Below are positions 5,832 through 6,945 of a stretch of DNA of 6,945 nt, in pieces. The notes below the pieces were generated by a model. It was not told the origin of the DNA, made no database searches, and worked only from the letters and a program-made list of their open reading frames with translations. A program made the position numbers and the translations under genes. The stretch comes from Ghiorsea sp. (GTDB lineage: Bacteria; Pseudomonadota; Zetaproteobacteria; Mariprofundales; Mariprofundaceae): positions 1 to 6,945 of the forward strand of contig JAUZQX010000074.1 of assembly GCA_030950765.1 (NCBI GenBank), given 5' to 3'. Position 1 is the first letter of the stretch. Every line of letters begins with the position of its first letter.

Positions 5832-6593
5832 ATGGCTGCAACAATGAAATTTAAGGAAGGAGACATCCTGATTGGGCAAGGGGATAGAGATACTGCTGCT
5901 TATTTAATTACCTCGGGTTGGCTGGAAGTTCGTCGTGTGCTCAAAGATGGTAGGATTGTAACAAATACACTGCAAGCTGGTGAAATTGTTGGTGAATTAG
6001 GCTTGGCAGGGCTTGCTGGGCAACGCACAGCAACAGTAACTGCGCTAACAGATGGTGAGGTAGATGTTATTGACCGAGGCACACTTATTCGCCTTGTGAA
6101 TAAACCTGGTGGCAGCTTAACACCATTGCTAGCCGCGTTATTTTCACGCTTACAAAGTGCTTTAATTGAAGAAGAACATGATGAACTAGACGATACTTTT
6201 ATCCCGTTTGCTAAGCTTGAAGGTATCAATGCCAATGCAAAAACAGCCTTATGCAATCAAACCAAGATGGTGGGGCGCTTGCCATGGGTTTTTGGTGCTT
6301 ACCGAGCACCGCAAACAGTAACAGACCTTTTTCAGGATCCTAAACGTATTGATGTGCGGCTCACGGGTTGTAGTTTGCGTATTAATGATGAACATATTAT
6401 TTTAGAGGCAAGAAAAGAGGGTGGTTTACAGCTTCGTGTAGTCGAATATGGTGATTATTGTGAAATTGATGATGAAGAAATGGTGTATAACAGCAATAAT
6501 CCCGCTATCAAGCAGCTAGAAGTTGGCACATATCATATCAAGTTTGGCGATAGGGCAAACCCTTTCGAGTTTAATCTTGAAGTTTTAATTTAG
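5832..6593 (+). CDS. Cyclic-nucleotide-binding-domain protein with unrecognised C-terminal domain
   Basis: A cytoplasmic protein of 253 residues from the ATG at 5832 (weak GGGGT ribosome site). The frame is open back to a TTG at 5793, which lacks a ribosome site. Residues about 5-100 are a CRP-type cyclic-nucleotide-binding domain: KFKEGDILIGQGD, the AAYLITSGWLEV strand, and the phosphate-binding cassette GEIVGELGLAGLAGQRTATV with Glu55, Arg65 and Thr66. The core Glu and Arg are kept, so binding of a cyclic nucleotide is plausible. A helix (about 95-115) and an acidic linker (EEEHDELDD) follow. The remaining ~120 residues look mostly beta-stranded (RIDVRLTGCSLRIND; GTYHIKFGDRANPFEFNL) and contain no helix-turn-helix, so this is not a CRP/FNR transcription factor. 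I do not recognise the C-terminal domain. It is divergent from the FecR-domain gene, and its 3' end overlaps the end of the opposing permease remnant by 9 bases. Confidence 0.88.
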   Translation: MAATMKFKEGDILIGQGDRDTAAYLITSGWLEVRRVLKDGRIVTNTLQAGEIVGELGLAGLAGQRTATVTALTDGEVDVIDRGTLIRLVNKPGGSLTPLLAALFSRLQSALIEEEHDELDDTFIPFAKLEGINANAKTALCNQTKMVGRLPWVFGAYRAPQTVTDLFQDPKRIDVRLTGCSLRINDEHIILEARKEGGLQLRVVEYGDYCEIDDEEMVYNSNNPAIKQLEVGTYHIKFGDRANPFEFNLEVLI

Positions 6594-6806
6594 CCTAAAC
6601 AATCCGATTAAACAAACAACAATAAGGACAGCACCAATCACTTGTTTGAACTGTGCCGCATTGCTGGACATCAAGTGATCATGAAGTTTTAAACCAACAA
6701 TATGTCCAATTGTTGCAGCAGGCAGTAACCAGAGGTGTGCTGCCCACCAGAAATCGACACCGACAGCGCCCAAAACCGATAACTTAATACTTACCAATAC
6801 AAACCA
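6585..6806 (-). pseudogene. C-terminal remnant of a TauE/SafE-family membrane permease
   Basis: About 74 residues remain, beginning with WFVLVSIKL and ending with a TAA at 6585. The order matches the last part of TauE/SafE (DUF81-type) transporters: a helix with a lysine (WFVLVSIKL), a loop, the LPAATIGHIVGLKLHDHL helix with glycines and the short basic turn, then a final helix (FKQVIGAVLIVVCLIGLFRLN). Full-length members have about 240-270 residues, so about three quarters is missing. In frame, the sequence meets a TGA at 6807-6809, exactly where insertion-sequence DNA appears to start. The TTG at 6797 is not a real start. It is convergent with, and overlaps, the cyclic-nucleotide-binding gene. 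The family call rests on a short stretch and pattern memory; I am fairly but not fully sure. Confidence 0.7.
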
Positions 6807-6945
6807 TCACTACTGTCCGACGAAAATCAGTAGGGTCATAAAAAAAGGTCTGAATTCCCAAGGAATATGTTAGATTTGTAGTTATTAAGACAGCAAATCA
6901 AACGATCGGAGAATCCAGACCATGCGGTACATTAACACAGTATTT
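6807..6945 (+). mobile_element. Left end of an insertion sequence (IS4-like), runs off the window
   Basis: The permease homology stops at about 6806 and a transposase gene start follows at 6922, so this segment is read as the left end of an insertion sequence. An inverted repeat CTACTG/CAGTAG (6810-6815 and 6828-6833) sits at the very edge. The exact end and the target duplication cannot be fixed, because the right end is outside the window. Confidence 0.6.
6922..6945 (+). CDS. Start of a probable IS4-family (DUF4372-type) transposase, partial
   Basis: Only eight codons are visible (MRYINTVF), after a GGAG ten bases upstream. The pattern Met-Arg/Ala-x-x-Asn-Thr/Ser-Val-Phe is the typical opening of IS4-family transposases with an N-terminal DUF4372 domain. 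The call depends on this short match and on the interrupted gene next to it. Confidence 0.5.

Overview
The window looks like chromosome from a marine-type or otherwise Gram-negative proteobacterium with moderate-to-low G+C (judged by eye). The evidence is a monomeric NADP-dependent isocitrate dehydrogenase, a c-type nitric oxide reductase, a secreted FecR-domain protein with a clean Sec signal peptide, and an IS4-like transposase start. Gamma- or zetaproteobacteria would fit, but I cannot fix the lineage from the sequence alone.

Layout. (1) Positions 1-1938 (+) hold the C-terminal ~85% of monomeric isocitrate dehydrogenase; about 98 N-terminal residues lie before the window. It ends at a stem-loop facing (2) a convergent TerB-like protein (1989-2438, -), whose start is best placed at a GTG with a strong ribosome binding site. 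(3) Positions 2553-4962 (-) form a compact three-gene operon, transcribed as an uncharacterised three-helix membrane protein, then norC, then norB. It starts from a recognisable sigma70-like promoter (about 5006-5034) and closes with a strong intrinsic terminator (2497-2531). (4) Positions 5044-5676 (-) hold a periplasmic FecR-domain protein, divergent from (5) a cyclic-nucleotide-binding-domain protein without a DNA-binding domain (5832-6593, +). (6) The right edge holds the C-terminal remnant of a TauE/SafE-family permease (6585-6806, -), cut off by the left end of an insertion sequence whose transposase begins at 6922.

How the parts work together. NorC and NorB make a membrane complex that reduces NO to N2O with electrons from the periplasm. 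All expected NorB metal ligands and the NorC haem-binding and axial Met residues are present, so it should be active. The operon is unusual in three ways: it opens with an unrecognised small membrane protein, its NorC carries a long extra segment between the membrane anchor and the haem domain, and norQ/norD do not follow norB. Its promoter carries a 10-bp direct repeat (one copy between -35 and -10, one just at the start point) and a dyad over the -35, which looks like operator architecture for a repressor. The FecR/cyclic-nucleotide-binding pair suggests a second, unrelated sensing module. I see no CRISPR array, tRNA or rRNA, and no gene-free stretch longer than 300 bases.
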